A stretch of DNA of 64,000 nucleotides from Notamacropus eugenii (taxonomy: Eukaryota > Chordata > Mammalia > Diprotodontia > Macropodidae), in contig NC_092874.1 in the NCBI RefSeq assembly GCF_028372415.1, forward strand, positions 61,069,865-61,133,864, in the 5' to 3' direction. Position numbers and translations under genes: made by a program. This document shows positions 46,085 through 56,765 of the stretch, piece by piece. The notes beneath the pieces were generated by a model. The model was not told the origin of the DNA. It did not search any database and saw only the letters and a program-made list of their open reading frames with translations. Position 1 is the stretch's first letter, and each line of letters begins with the position of its first letter.

Positions 46085-46395
46085 AGAAGGAGTGGGTGAG
46101 AACAATTTGTTCTAATGGCCATGAAGGCAGCTGAAGTCAGTGCTGTGGAGCATGTGGAGCATGTGGAGCATGGTCAGGCATCAAACCTGCCAAGGTCTTC
46201 CTCTACATCCTGGGCTATAACCAGTCATCCTGACTTTTTTCCTGCCACTGAACTTCAACAGTTCTTAAAGAGAGAGTGAGGCTGATGACTGTGCACCTCT
46301 ACCTTGCTTAAATCAAATTCAAGCCAAGACATCACCCCATGATGCCATTGGTCTTCTTCAAAAACAAAGAATGAAAAACAACAATCAATTAACTG
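46085..46395 (+). repeat. RTE-associated interspersed repeat (LINE 3' end or SINE)
   Basis: Blocks ccaaggtcttcctctacatcctgggct, gagtgaggctgatgactgtgca, aattcaagccaagacatcacc and ggtcttcttcaaaaacaaagaatg, then a CAA-rich tail. A reverse-complement relative is at 50558-50655 (ttcaaagaggaccatgacatcaggga). I recognise this as a common marsupial repeat of RTE type, but the exact family is uncertain. It contains three exact tandem copies of gtggagcat at 46145-46171. Confidence 0.5.
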
Positions 46396-46650
46396 AAAGA
46401 TGTAGATAAGATAAGTTCCCATTGTGTTTATTGTTTGTTGATTTAAAAAAAGCATTTGATTCATTAAAGCTTCCTTAGAGGTACTTTTCCAGAAAGAAGT
46501 CTCCTATCCATACATCAAAGTTATTTGAAATCCACTAAGAGATGACCTTGTTTCAACTTCCAATGATAAATACCAAGAAAGGCACAAAAATGGAGTATGC
46601 TCACCAACAGGATTTGTCACTATGCTGGAGGAAATCTAATGAACAGTTCG
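46396..46650 (+). pseudogene. Decayed RTE-clade reverse transcriptase fragment
   Basis: Plus-strand frame from 46417: PLCLLFVDLKKAFDSLKL, which is RT palm motif A (FVDxxKAFDS, with the first catalytic aspartate). It is followed across a stop by YIKVI and, further on, a degraded GV.SPTGF segment in place of the RQGDTISP motif B. The pattern matches RTE-type LINEs rather than L1 or L2. It ends near 46650 without the ADD motif being found. The fragment is inactive. Confidence 0.6.
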
Positions 46651-46989
46651 AATAGCCAAGAGGTTCTCTCTAGATGTTAACAGCTCTTAGAGGCTCCTTT
46701 TTTGGGATGGCACTGTACTGACTGCACCACATCTCAGGATATTGCAGAACTTCCTGGCTCTAAATAGTTTGACCTCATCTTTTCCTGTTGATTTTGTGTA
46801 AACGAAGGGCAGACCTTTAGATTAATCCATAATAATTTTGATCTTATTAGTTTACTCATAATTGCAGTCTTGTGAAATGCTTTGGGTTAGGTTTCTATCT
46901 CCAAATATGAGCTCCCTTATCCAGCTTCATATCACCTGCAAATTTGACAAGCTTATCTTCATCTCAGCCAACGCTAAAAAAAAAAAGGT

Positions 46990-47130
46990 AAAACGCACAT
47001 TGTATTCAGCTCTAGTCACCTTATTATGGAAGAGACACTGACAAGCTCAGGTAGTGTTCAGAGGAGTACAATTCCCTCTGAAGAGGATAGGAAAGGATCT
47101 TAAAACCATGCCAAATAAGGATCATTTGAA
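46990..47130 (+). mobile_element. CR1/L3-type LINE fragment
   Basis: Sense CR1 pattern: cacattgtattcagctctagtcacc, ggaagagacactgacaagctc, tgttcagaggagtacaa, accatgccaaataaggatcatttga. Confidence 0.65.
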
Positions 47131-47134
47131 ATAA

Positions 47135-47275
47135 TAGCTAACATTTACATAACACTTAAAGGTTTACAAATTGCTTTGCAAATATTATTTTATTTCATCC
47201 TTAATTATTATTTCATTTTATCTGGGAGGTAGATGCCACTATCACACCTATTTTGCCAATGAGGAAACATTTCAT
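47135..47275 (-). repeat. MIR SINE
   Basis: Reversed MIR: acataacacttaaaggtttacaaattgctttgcaaatatt, ctgggaggtagatgccactatcacacc, gccaatgaggaaac. Confidence 0.65.
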
Positions 47276-47324
47276 ATTTATATGTATGTATGTATATATG
47301 ACCATAATACATACATGTAACAGA

Positions 47325-47590
47325 CATGTCCCCTTGTCTAGTCATTTCAGTCATGCCTGATTCTTCATGACACCATGTGGGATTTTCTTGACAAAGATAC
47401 TGAAGTGATTTGCCATTTTCTTTTCTACCTCATTTTATAGATGAGGAAACTTAGGCAAACAGGGCTAAATGATTTGCCCAGAGTCGCGTAGCTAGTAAGT
47501 ATCTGAGGTCAGATTTGAACTCAAGAAGATGAGTCTTCCTGATTCCAGACCCAATACTCTATCCACTGTACTACCACCTAGTTGCCCATC
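47325..47590 (-). mobile_element. MAR1-like SINE
   Basis: Reversed, near full-length MAR1: gtcatttcagtcatgcctgattcttcatgacaccatgtgggattttcttgacaaagatac, atttgccattttcttt, gatttgcccagagtcgcgtagctag, gattccagacccaatactctatccactg, ccacctagttgccc. Confidence 0.85.
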
Positions 47591-47864
47591 CCTCTTCCCA
47601 TAAAGCCAATACAGGATTAAATGAGGTTATTCCAGAGAAGTTTGAGCTTTCAGTGATGAACTTCAGGAGTGCTCTCCAGTGCTCAATCCAGTTAAGTTCA
47701 GAAGCTGATCACCAGGTTGGCTTCAATAGCAAATCTTGAAGACGATTTCCTAAATTATGCAAAGTTTATTATTTCTATAGATAAAGCCATTATACCTACT
47801 GACAGAAAGAAAAGTCCCTAAAGTTCTGAAGAGTATATTTATTGTGCATATGAAGATATAATTG

Positions 47865-47990
47865 ATGTATATATATGTATGTATCTATACATACATATAT
47901 ATGTGTGTGGATGTGTGTAATACATACATATATACATATGTGCATATACATATGTGTGCATACACACACATACACACACTTGCTTTGCGG
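47865..47990. repeat. TATG/CATA/TGTG microsatellite
   Basis: Imperfect atatatgtatgtat, acatacat, gtgtgtg and cacacaca units. Confidence 0.85.
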
Positions 47991-50264
47991 TAATAAAATT
48001 TACATGCTGTTCTCCAGGAAAGAGCCATTAACAGATTTTGTTTTTAAAGTTTAGCTCATTAAGAATATCTACAATAAGTCATTTGCAGGTGCACATTTAA
48101 GCTCTCAGGTTTTATCACCCTACCTGCCTCCCTCTTAAACAGAGCTTCACATGAAAAATTTCAAACAAACAGCAGTAGACTCTAGCCTCAGGACATACAT
48201 GGGGTCCTTGACTGTTCTGAGTGTCAAGATTAAAAGAAAAGGAAAAACAAGTTATTACATGATTGAAAACCATGTGTCTCTGAGGGTACATGGAAACATT
48301 CAAATTACATCTAATTTTATAGTTAAAGTTTCCTTTAACTTAATTAGTCTTCTACCCTTTATATCTATATCTCTGATAGAGTTTAAACTGCACAAATTTT
48401 GCTGTGAATTCTAGTTTTCATAATGAAAACACTGGCTTTTTAACACAGCTGATTGCCTTCCAGGTGGTTGTTTTTCTCTGTTAAATGACCCTGACCACAA
48501 ACCTGTCTTCCAGGTTCAGGGAGGAGGGGAGTTTCGATGAGAAGGCAGTCATAGAATTCAGCTGGTCCTGAGAAAACATTAAATGCCTTTCTGAGGCTTC
48601 ACCAGCTGCTAGCAGGAAAATTGAAGGAAGGCCAGTTGTACCAGAGAAGGCTTCTGGGACACACTGAAATACAGTGTGGAACCATTCATGCTGCTAACTG
48701 GGGAACAAGGGCAGCTGGCAGATGATGCTGTTTTGTGGCTATCAGAAGGTAAAGGCACGATCTGAACAAAATGAAATGGAAATAACAAAGGAGAATCCTC
48801 CATCAGGAAACAGAGGGATGCAGAAATGCTTAGATTTTCATAATGCTAAAAGAGAACCTTATCTACATATTCTCATGGTGTGATTCTTCGTTGGGCCACT
48901 TCTGAGTCCTACCACATTCAGATACCCTCCCCAGCTGTTTGCTGTTTCTGGTACCCCCATTAAGTCATTTAACAATGGGGAATGGAGAGTAAACTTCCAA
49001 AGACCCACACAATCTGTTAAGTTTAGATAAGAGGGAGCATTGAAAGCTTATTTGATAATTTCAACTATTTATATTTACTGGGTCTTCAAAATTCAGTCAT
49101 AAAAAATGTGAAAATGTACGTATGCATGTGAGTTTAGTCTTCCTGGAGGCAGAAGTCATGTAAAAATGAAATATAATAAAGAAAAAATTTCTGGGCTGAA
49201 TGTGGTAGCTGAAGTAAAAAGCAGATGGAAGGACATCTTCAAAATCAGGAAGGACAAGAAAATAAAGGATTTTATGTCTATGTGGTAGGTGAGTGTGGAG
49301 TTTTATTTTTAAAAATTCCTTACATGAAAACCAAATTAAAATATAAAAAAATTTTCTTTTGTAAGAGACAGGACCAAATACCTTCTGGGGAGAATAAATC
49401 ATTCTTGTACAACAAAATGAAAGTCTTAAGAGGTAAAGAATACTGTATTGTCAACATTTCTACGTGGGATCAACGTATTTTAAATTGACAAAGTGAAAAG
49501 GACATACTAGGACTTAAAGGTTCAGTGGGTGAATCTAACCACTTTCTTTCTGGAGTAAAAATTCCGTAAGGATGCATTACAGGACAACATTCTATATGCC
49601 AAAATTTCATTTCTCTCTCTTGGTTTATTTACTTCATAGCTAACATTGGTGAGTATTTTAGTAATTAACAGTCCAAGAGAAAGACCAACCTAATCTAATA
49701 AAGGTTTCTCAGGAGATGATCATTATCATCAATTAATATTTAATGTGTTCTGTGCTATAAAATTAATAAAGCTGACTCATGGTGCTATGTTGTGAAAGTT
49801 CTTGATGTCATGGTGAAATCTGATGATATTCTGAATCCTACTCCCCATCATCCTCCTATAACCCCCATCAATTGCCTGCCACTCTCCAGCTGACAATCAG
49901 AAAGAGAATAATGGCAACAGATTTGGCAACTACAGGTCAATGATAGTTATTTTTAGGTGTTGGAAAACAGAGACGACAATAAAATATTTATTGAGCCAAA
50001 TGCTTCTCCACAAGCATGGCTAAAATTATACATGTGTTCATTGAAGATTCTGACCATCAATTCCATCCAACCAACCAGGACTTTCTCCTTACCTGGAAAT
50101 AAGAGAAACACTTAGCAGCCATTTTATTTGTACAGCTGAGTCCACAAGCTTGGATGGGTTTGTCTGAGTTTAAAATTAGAATGGCATTCTGGCTCTGTGG
50201 GGTGATACATCAAGGTCAGCCTTAATGACTTAAAGCCTTATTTTCTTTGCAATCTATTTTCCAG
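47991..50264. other. Unrecognised, possibly single-copy DNA
   Basis: 2.3 kb in which I recognise no repeat. Open frames of up to 101 residues (49097-49402, minus) overlap frames on the opposite strand and show no domain. Confidence 0.4.
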
Positions 50265-50395
50265 AATGGTATCACAGATAGAAAGCTGGCCCCAAAATCA
50301 GGAAAACCTGGGTACTAATCCTGCCTCTGGCAGATACTGGCTGTTTGACCCCAGGTAAGTCCCTTAACCTCTCAGTGATCTACATTACTATCTAA
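50265..50395 (+). repeat. MIR SINE
   Basis: Sense MIR: ggtatcacagatagaaagctggcc, aatcctgcctctggcagatactggctg, ccaggtaagtcccttaacctctcag. Confidence 0.7.
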
Positions 50396-50557
50396 AATTA
50401 TTTAATTTTCATTGATGATGTTGGCCTATATTGGCATATTAATGACAAATAATAATAATGTTGATAATAGAATTTATCCTATAATAAAATAAAAATCAAT
50501 ATAACCATATATAAATATACCACACAAATAAAACAATAGAAAAATAGTATAAATAAT

Positions 50558-50655
50558 TGAGTGGTTTGTCTTTCCTTTTCAAAGAGGACCATGACATCAG
50601 GGAGATGAGGACATGGTTTGCAACTGACTTTGATCTGAGTGAGGGGGTGTGCAAA
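50558..50655 (-). repeat. RTE-associated interspersed repeat fragment
   Basis: ttgtctttccttttcaaagaggaccatgacatcagggagatg and gatctgagtgagggggtgtgcaaagtcacc are the reverse complement of the same family as 46085-46395. Confidence 0.5.
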
Positions 50656-50659
50656 GTCA

Positions 50660-50815
50660 CCAAAGCACTTTATAAATATGACCTTTTTTATTCTCAACAG
50701 GGAGGTCGGAGCTATTATTTTACAGATGAGGAAAATGAGGCAGTCTGTGGTTAAGTGAGTTTTCCAGGTTTCCAGGTGTCCAAGTTCCAGTGCTCTATCC
50801 ATTGTACTCCCTGGC
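50660..50815 (-). repeat. MIR-like SINE
   Basis: agcactttataaatatgacc, attattttacagatgaggaaaatgaggcag, ccagtgctctatccattgtactccctgg; reversed. Confidence 0.65.
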
Positions 50816-50929
50816 AGAGTTTCTTTATCTAAGAGCTCTTTTTGCCAATGAAATGACTGGTCTAAGTTCCATCCCTATGCTTTTTTTGATTTTTAAATAC
50901 CTCTGTCTGCATACTTAATATTCCTGGCT

Positions 50930-51040
50930 AAATTATTAGCTCTTCCCAGTCATGGACTATTCAATTTTATCTCTGTCTCTTCAGTCCCTAGCACATAGGT
51001 GTTTAAAAAATAATTGTTGGCTAACTGATTCTCTGTATCA
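50930..51040 (+). repeat. L2 3'-end fragment
   Basis: tctctgtctcttcagtccctagcacataggtg then aataattgttggctaactga; sense L2 terminus. Confidence 0.55.
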
Positions 51041-51869
51041 CCATTCTCAGAGAAGTTTAATTCACAACAGTTACCCCAGCAAGAAAGGTAAAAACCCAGA
51101 AACCATATCAGTCAAAAACATAATCTTCTAGCCCAGCAAGAAGACATGATAACCAAGTACAGCCTAGGTTTGAAATGAATGTTAGTGCACAAATGATTAT
51201 GGAGAGTATTGGAAACAAATTAAGCAATATCTCCTTACAAAACAGAAAAAGGGGTGTTGTGAGAGAAAAGGAGTCGACAGAGATTTTGGTATTAACTAAA
51301 CCAGATCCTGCCAAGATCATTTGTAGATTAACCCAGAAGGAGCACATCAAATAGAGAATAAGGAAGAGAGAAGGGTTGGTGGGGAGGGGGTTGATGTGAG
51401 TTCAATTTTGAATATGTTGAGTTCATGATGTCTACAGCATAACCAATTTGAGATGTCCAATAAGCAGTTTGGACACGAGACTGAATTAGTTGCTTTACTT
51501 ATCAGCATAGAGATAATTGGATCCACAGAAGCAGATGGGATTCTTAAGTGAAATAGTATAGAGGAAGAAGAGAATTGAGCCTGGTTCATAGGTATGACCT
51601 GGATGAAGATCCAGCAAAAGAGATGGAGAAGTGATCAAATGTATAGGAGGAGAACCAGGAGAGAAAATAATCTAGAAAATATAGAGAGAAGAGAGAATCA
51701 TGGAGAAGACTTAGCTGTGTCCAAAGGCTATAAAGAGGTCAAAAAGAATAAGGACTCAGAAAAGGTCATTAGGGATGACCTTGGCAATGAAGACAGTGTT
51801 AGTCACTTTGGAGAGAGAAGTTGCTGATGAATGATGAATTGGGAGCCAGACTGTAAAGAGTAAGAGTAA
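51041..51869. other. Unrecognised DNA
   Basis: Possibly a strongly decayed antisense L2 (aggttgatgtgagttcaattttg-like blocks near 51390), but not enough to call. No gene. Confidence 0.35.
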
Positions 51870-51960
51870 AAGATGGTCTTTTGTCTTTCTTTGTATTTCT
51901 AGCCCTTAGCTCAGTATGTGGCACAGAAGTACTTAATGAACACTTATTTCTTTCCTTCTA
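51870..51960 (+). repeat. L2 3'-end fragment
   Basis: cttttgtctttctttgtatttctagcccttagctcagtatgtggcacagaagtacttaatgaacac, a sense L2 end. Confidence 0.6.
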
Positions 51961-52424
51961 TCCTTCCTAAAAAGCCACAAAATTGTCCTTGGATGCTGAT
52001 TAGTTCCTGCCTCCTTTGATGTAACTTCCTGATCACCTAAGGATTAAAGGTCCTCCAACTTGGTATAAGTTTGAAGATCACTTGAGTTACTTTGCCCCAT
52101 TGACCAGACACTTGCTTTCTTTGTAGAGAGAAGAGTGTGGGGTGGAAAGATGTCCAGAGAAACTAAGCACCTCTATATCCTTGTTGCATTTTCCTGCTGT
52201 ATTAGGGCCTCTTTTTATTGAGTGTTCAATGACTTGGTGCATCATTCCATCCCAAATTAAACCTGAACAGGTTGCTCACATTAGACCTACTGCTATAGTG
52301 TTCATGATTTTGTGTTGACAGATTTCCCTGGGAGAAGATCTAACTCACCCTCTGGGAACACAACCTTCCAGAGCAAGGGAAGGTTTGTAGTTTGGGCTAC
52401 ATATATATTTTTGCTGTCTTTATA

Positions 52425-52570
52425 AAGGTATGTGTCATCTCTCCCAATAGAACATAAGCACTTTGGAGACAGACTATTTCATTTTTGTCTTTATATACTC
52501 AGCATCTGGAATATCAACTGATGTGCAGTAGGTCTTTAATAAATGCTTGTTAAATTCATTGATTAATTGA
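52425..52570 (+). repeat. L2 3'-end fragment
   Basis: agaacataagcactttggagacagac, tttgtctttatatactcagcatctgg, tctttaataaatgcttgttaaattcattgattaattg. Confidence 0.65.
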
Positions 52571-54239
52571 TCCTGCTATTGTCACAGAGTGAATTAGTAT
52601 TATGTGCAAGACAAGGACTTATCAGATCCTGATGCAGTCTGCCAGAGAATACTGAAATTCTCCAGGCTCTTCTCTTTTAGGATGTTCTCTGCCCTTCCTG
52701 AATACCTCTCTCTTGCGGAAAGCTCTGGAAAGGTTTATTATGTGTATCTTTCCTGTCTTCTCCTCCCCTCTGTCCCTGGGGGCTGGGGGTGGGGAGTTAT
52801 GTGTTCATTGTTCAAATAGCTTAGGATTTTAGTCCCAGAAATAACCTAAGGGAATTAGATGTCGTGAATCTACTCTACAAGGTCAATAAAAGTTGTGTCC
52901 ATGATATTCTCTGAAACCATGGACTTTTCAGGTATGCTCACAGTGGGTACTAGTATTACAGTCTATTTCCTCTTGAAGTAAAAATAAAATCCTCAAATCC
53001 TAGCTGCCGCTAATCTGAGTTTAAACTGGTTTTCTGGGAATTAAACCAACCAGTCACCTCACCCTTAGCAGGTTCGTGTCTAATCCTGTTATATTTACAT
53101 GGTTATAAGTGCTCTTTGAAATACTGGCAAATCAAAGGAGAGGCAGGCTTGACAGCCTGCCTAGCAGAGAAATTATGCCCTTGGCTACCCTAGTTCACTC
53201 TGTCAAAGTAATTTTATCACATAATATTTGAGGGGGGAAGACTTAGGAAGAGAAGAAGGAAATTGTGCAAACAATATAATAACTGATTCGGCTGAAATTA
53301 TGCAAGAAATATAATAGCTATTTTGCCCAAACATAATAATGGCAAAGGTAGAACAATAAGGGAAGGGGGAGGTTTTATTCTATTTTGACACTAAGTCACA
53401 CTTCACAGTGCAAAATATGGACTTGTCTTTTGAAGGTATTCATATTGTCAAATTTATTGTTTTTATGTACACCTGTAGAACTTTCTCCCTATGACAGAAC
53501 AGTGGTAAAAAGTGAAGCTAATATATGATGCTGCCCTCAGTTGTTCTGGCAAATGCAAAATTTTTCAAAGTTTCCCAAACTAACTTCCATGACAGTACAT
53601 TTTAAAAATCTACTTACCAATTTTATGAACTCCTTATGCCATATTGTATGTGATTTATGATATGAAAAAACTCCTCCCAGTCTAGTTTATAACCAGGGAA
53701 ATGGTCCTACCAGCTTTAGAATTGCAGCTGCTGTTATTTCAGCAGTTATATATAGCTCAGGTGTTCCTGGGAAATTGCGTTAGAACCAAAAATTTGTGTT
53801 GAAATAAAGAAAACAAGCATATTATTTTAAAGTGACTCTTTTAAAATAATAGTTTGCCTCTTTTCGCTTCTTTTTTCTCCACCTTCCTCTAGGTAGGAAG
53901 AATGAAATCCACTACACCTCACCTCCCCAGGTTAGAAATATTTAAATGAAAACATAGGAATATAAAATATAAATTCAAAGCACCTGAAATGTGCTGTCCC
54001 CTTAGTAGAATCCAGTTAATCCCTCTCCTGGAACTCAGCATGTCAAAACAGTAAATCTTTATGAAGGACCAAGTACAACAGATTTGAATCAGCAGGGACC
54101 TCTGACTATTTTTCCTCCACTATCTGAGGTCTTAAGTAGGGCGATTACTTCCTGAATGGAATAATTCCCTTAGGGCTGTGCATACTGGAGTCAATTTAAT
54201 TCAGTCAAGGAATAAGAAGATATAACAGCTTCATTGACC
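52571..54239. other. Unrecognised, possibly single-copy DNA
   Basis: 1.7 kb with no repeat family or gene recognised. Confidence 0.4.
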
Positions 54240-54650
54240 TCTTCCGTGGTCATACTCCTTAGTCAGAGTACAGTATTCTGTTAGGGGGACCAGTTTTGGA
54301 AACGCTATTGGTAAGATGCATGGAGACTATCCAGACAAGAGAAACTAGGATGGTTAAGGGTCTGGAGATCAAACCCTATGAGGACTGAGGTTGAAGACCC
54401 TCAAAATGTTTAAAACCTGGAAAATAAAAAGGTTTAGAGATGGGTAGGACAGTTGTCTTCAACTATTTGAAAGCTTATCATAAGGCATATGGATTGGACT
54501 TGTTATACTTGGATCTCCATGGCAGAACTACCAGCAGTAGGTGGAAGACGTGTAGTACCTGGGACATCCCATCAACTGATACTGTGAATTCTCCAGACAA
54601 AACTCTCCTATATGTAAATCTACTTTGTGTTCTCACTCATTCAAAAAGAT
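54240..54650 (+). mobile_element. CR1/L3-type LINE fragment
   Basis: Sense CR1/L3: agtacagtattctgttagggggaccagttttgg, tccagacaagagaaactaggatggttaagggtctggag, acagttgtcttcaactatttgaaagcttatcataaggc, gaactaccagcagtaggtggaag. The 70-residue open frame at 54440 is part of it. Confidence 0.7.
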
Positions 54651-54679
54651 AGCTTATTAATTCACCTAGAGGTTGAGGA

Positions 54680-54745
54680 TGATGATGACAATAACTATCC
54701 TTTATGTAGCACTTTAAATATTTACCAAGTACTTTAAAAATATCA
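54680..54745 (-). repeat. MIR 3' fragment
   Basis: tgtagcactttaaatatttaccaagtac resembles a reversed MIR end, short and degenerate. Confidence 0.4.
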
Positions 54746-54747
54746 TG

Positions 54748-55560
54748 TCAACCAATCAATCAATCAATAGTTATTAAGCCACTTTTTGCCAGGTACTATG
54801 GCAAAGTCTGGGGATGCGAAAAGAGTCAAAAGACAGTCCCTGCTCTCAAGGAGCTTATAATCTAGTGGAGGAGAAAACAAACAAATATATACAAAGCGGG
54901 TTATACACAGGATACACTAGAATTAAGAAGAGTTGGGGAAGAGTGAGATTAATGTGAACTTAAAGAAAGACAGGAAGGTCAGTAAGGAGAGAGGAGGAGG
55001 ACGTGTTCTAGGCACAAATCTATTCATGCCAGTCAGAGAGAACACTCTGAGCCAAAAGATGGAGTGTCTTGTTTGTGAAATAGCCAGAAGGCCAGTATCC
55101 GGGAACTGAAGAGAATGTGTCAGGGAATAAAGGGTAAGAAGACTGGAAACATAGGAGTGGGCTGGGTTATAAAGGGTTTCAAGGCAAACAAAGCATTTGT
55201 ATTTGTATCTGAAAACAGAAAGGAACCACTGGAGCTTATTGTGGGATGAGGGGTGAGATGGTCACATTTGCTCTTTAGGAAAATCATTTTAATGATTGAA
55301 TGAAGGACCGATTGGAGCAGGGTGAGACTTAAGGCAGGCAGACCTACCAGCAGACTATTGCAAGAGTCCAGGTACGAGGGGATGTGGGCCCTGCAACTTG
55401 CGCGACTCTACTGTCAGAGGATGGAAGCAGCACATTTGAGAGATATTTTAAAGGTGAAATCAATAAGCCATGGCAATAGCTTGGATATGGGGAGTGAGAG
55501 ATAGTGAGGAGTCCAGGATTAATGAGGAACCAGGAGGTTAGTGGTGCCCCATACAGTAAT
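54748..55560 (-). mobile_element. L2 LINE fragment, about 0.8 kb
   Basis: Antisense L2, the longest clear copy in the window. It starts with the terminus (tagttattaagccactttttgccaggtactatgg, tccctgctctcaaggagcttataatctag). It runs through gaaggccagtatcc, gagccactgg-type blocks (ggaaccactggagcttattg) and cagacctaccagcagactattgcaagagtccagg, which is antisense to the RT stretch encoding ISRLDYCN. An (AATC)n at 54749-54768 marks the tail. The 60-residue frame at 55322 is within it. Confidence 0.75.
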
Positions 55561-55599
55561 AAGGAAGATGTTGGATGGAGTGGGGAAGAGAGAGTTTAA

Positions 55600-55855
55600 G
55601 ATGTCTTTTTTTGTGGTTAAATCATTTTTGCAGTCATGTCAAATTCTTTGTAACCCCAGCTGGGGTTTTCTTGGCAAAGATATTTGAGTAGTTTATCATT
55701 ACCTTCTCCAGTTAATTTTACAGATGAGGAAACTGAGGCAAAGTTAAGCGACTTGTCCAGAGTCACACAGCTAGTGTCTGAGGCTGGATTTGAACTCAGA
55801 TATTCTTGACTCCAGGTCCAGTGCTCTATCCAGCATACCACCTAACTGCCCCAAT
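55600..55855 (-). mobile_element. MAR1-like SINE
   Basis: Reversed MAR1, near full length: tgcagtcatgtcaaattctttgtaacccc, gttttcttggcaaagatatttgag, ttacagatgaggaaactgaggc, gacttgtccagagtcacacagctagtgtctgaggctgg, gtgctctatccagcataccacctaactgcccc. Confidence 0.85.
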
Positions 55856-56004
55856 ATGATAAGAAAGACAGCAATAAAAATGCCTATAAATATGTAGCAT
55901 GTTTTGCCATGAATATGTACACCATAAGAGATAAAATTACTCTTAATAATTGATGATGATTGGTGATGATGATGATGGTGGTGGTGATGGCAGTGACAAT
56001 GACA

Positions 56005-56245
56005 GAGGCAATGCAACATAATGGCTAGAAAGCTGGCCTCAAAGCCCAGAAGATCAGACTTCCTCAGACACCCTGGCTGTGTGACCTTGAGCAGGTTACT
56101 TCACAACTCAATATATCTCTCTCTCACCTCTCTTAGACTATAAAGTTACAAAGAAGGCATCAGCCTACATTGGTGGAGGGAATTTCCTCACCTGGAAGCT
56201 CTCCATTTACACATGAAATCACAGGTCCAGTCATTTTGCTCATTC
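56005..56245 (+). repeat. MIR-like marsupial SINE
   Basis: Sense SINE: gcaacataatggctagaaagctggcc, gctgtgtgaccttgagcaggttacttc. A tail not seen in ordinary MIR follows (agactataaagttacaaagaaggc, ttggtggagggaatttcctcacctgg, catgaaatcacaggtcc), which I remember as typical of marsupial copies. Confidence 0.65.
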
Positions 56246-56554
56246 AATAATAAAAAAAACAAACTATTATTTATGTAAAATTTGTAAAGTCTGTCTCCAC
56301 AGTGGGTAATTTAAAACAAAGAAAACAGGGAAAATAGTACTTTAGAGTGCCTGGATTATGATAATATCCAAATTCACCTGGAAATTTCTAGTAACCTCTG
56401 ACCTCCAGAAGAATACTCTGAATGAAAAATATTTGAAAAAGTTCTCTGAGCCTAGCTATGACTGAACCTGCACTCAAGCCCCTTCTCCCTACTTCCCCTC
56501 CAATGCCTTGACCCCATGTCTAGCACTTATCCACTAATGTAGACTATTGTCTCT

Positions 56555-56765
56555 AGCTCAGAGGATCTTAATCTTGGTGGCTGTTGTGGTCCACTTTGGC
56601 AATCTGGCGAAGACTATGGACCCCTTTCAGAATAATGTTTTTAGCTAAACTTTAGTTGGAGGTTAGTGAAAGTACAGACGCATTTATTTTCTTATCCAAA
56701 TTTACAGACTCCCCTGAAGTCCATCTGTAGAACCCTATGGTCAATTCTGTCACTGAAAAGTTAGA
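56555..56765. repeat. Possible DNA-transposon-like repeat
   Basis: Left end gaggatcttaatcttggtggc and right end gtagaaccctatgg are weakly complementary. The interior contains ctatggacccctttcagaataatgtttttagc, a pattern I associate with a widespread mammalian repeat whose name I cannot give. Confidence 0.35.
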
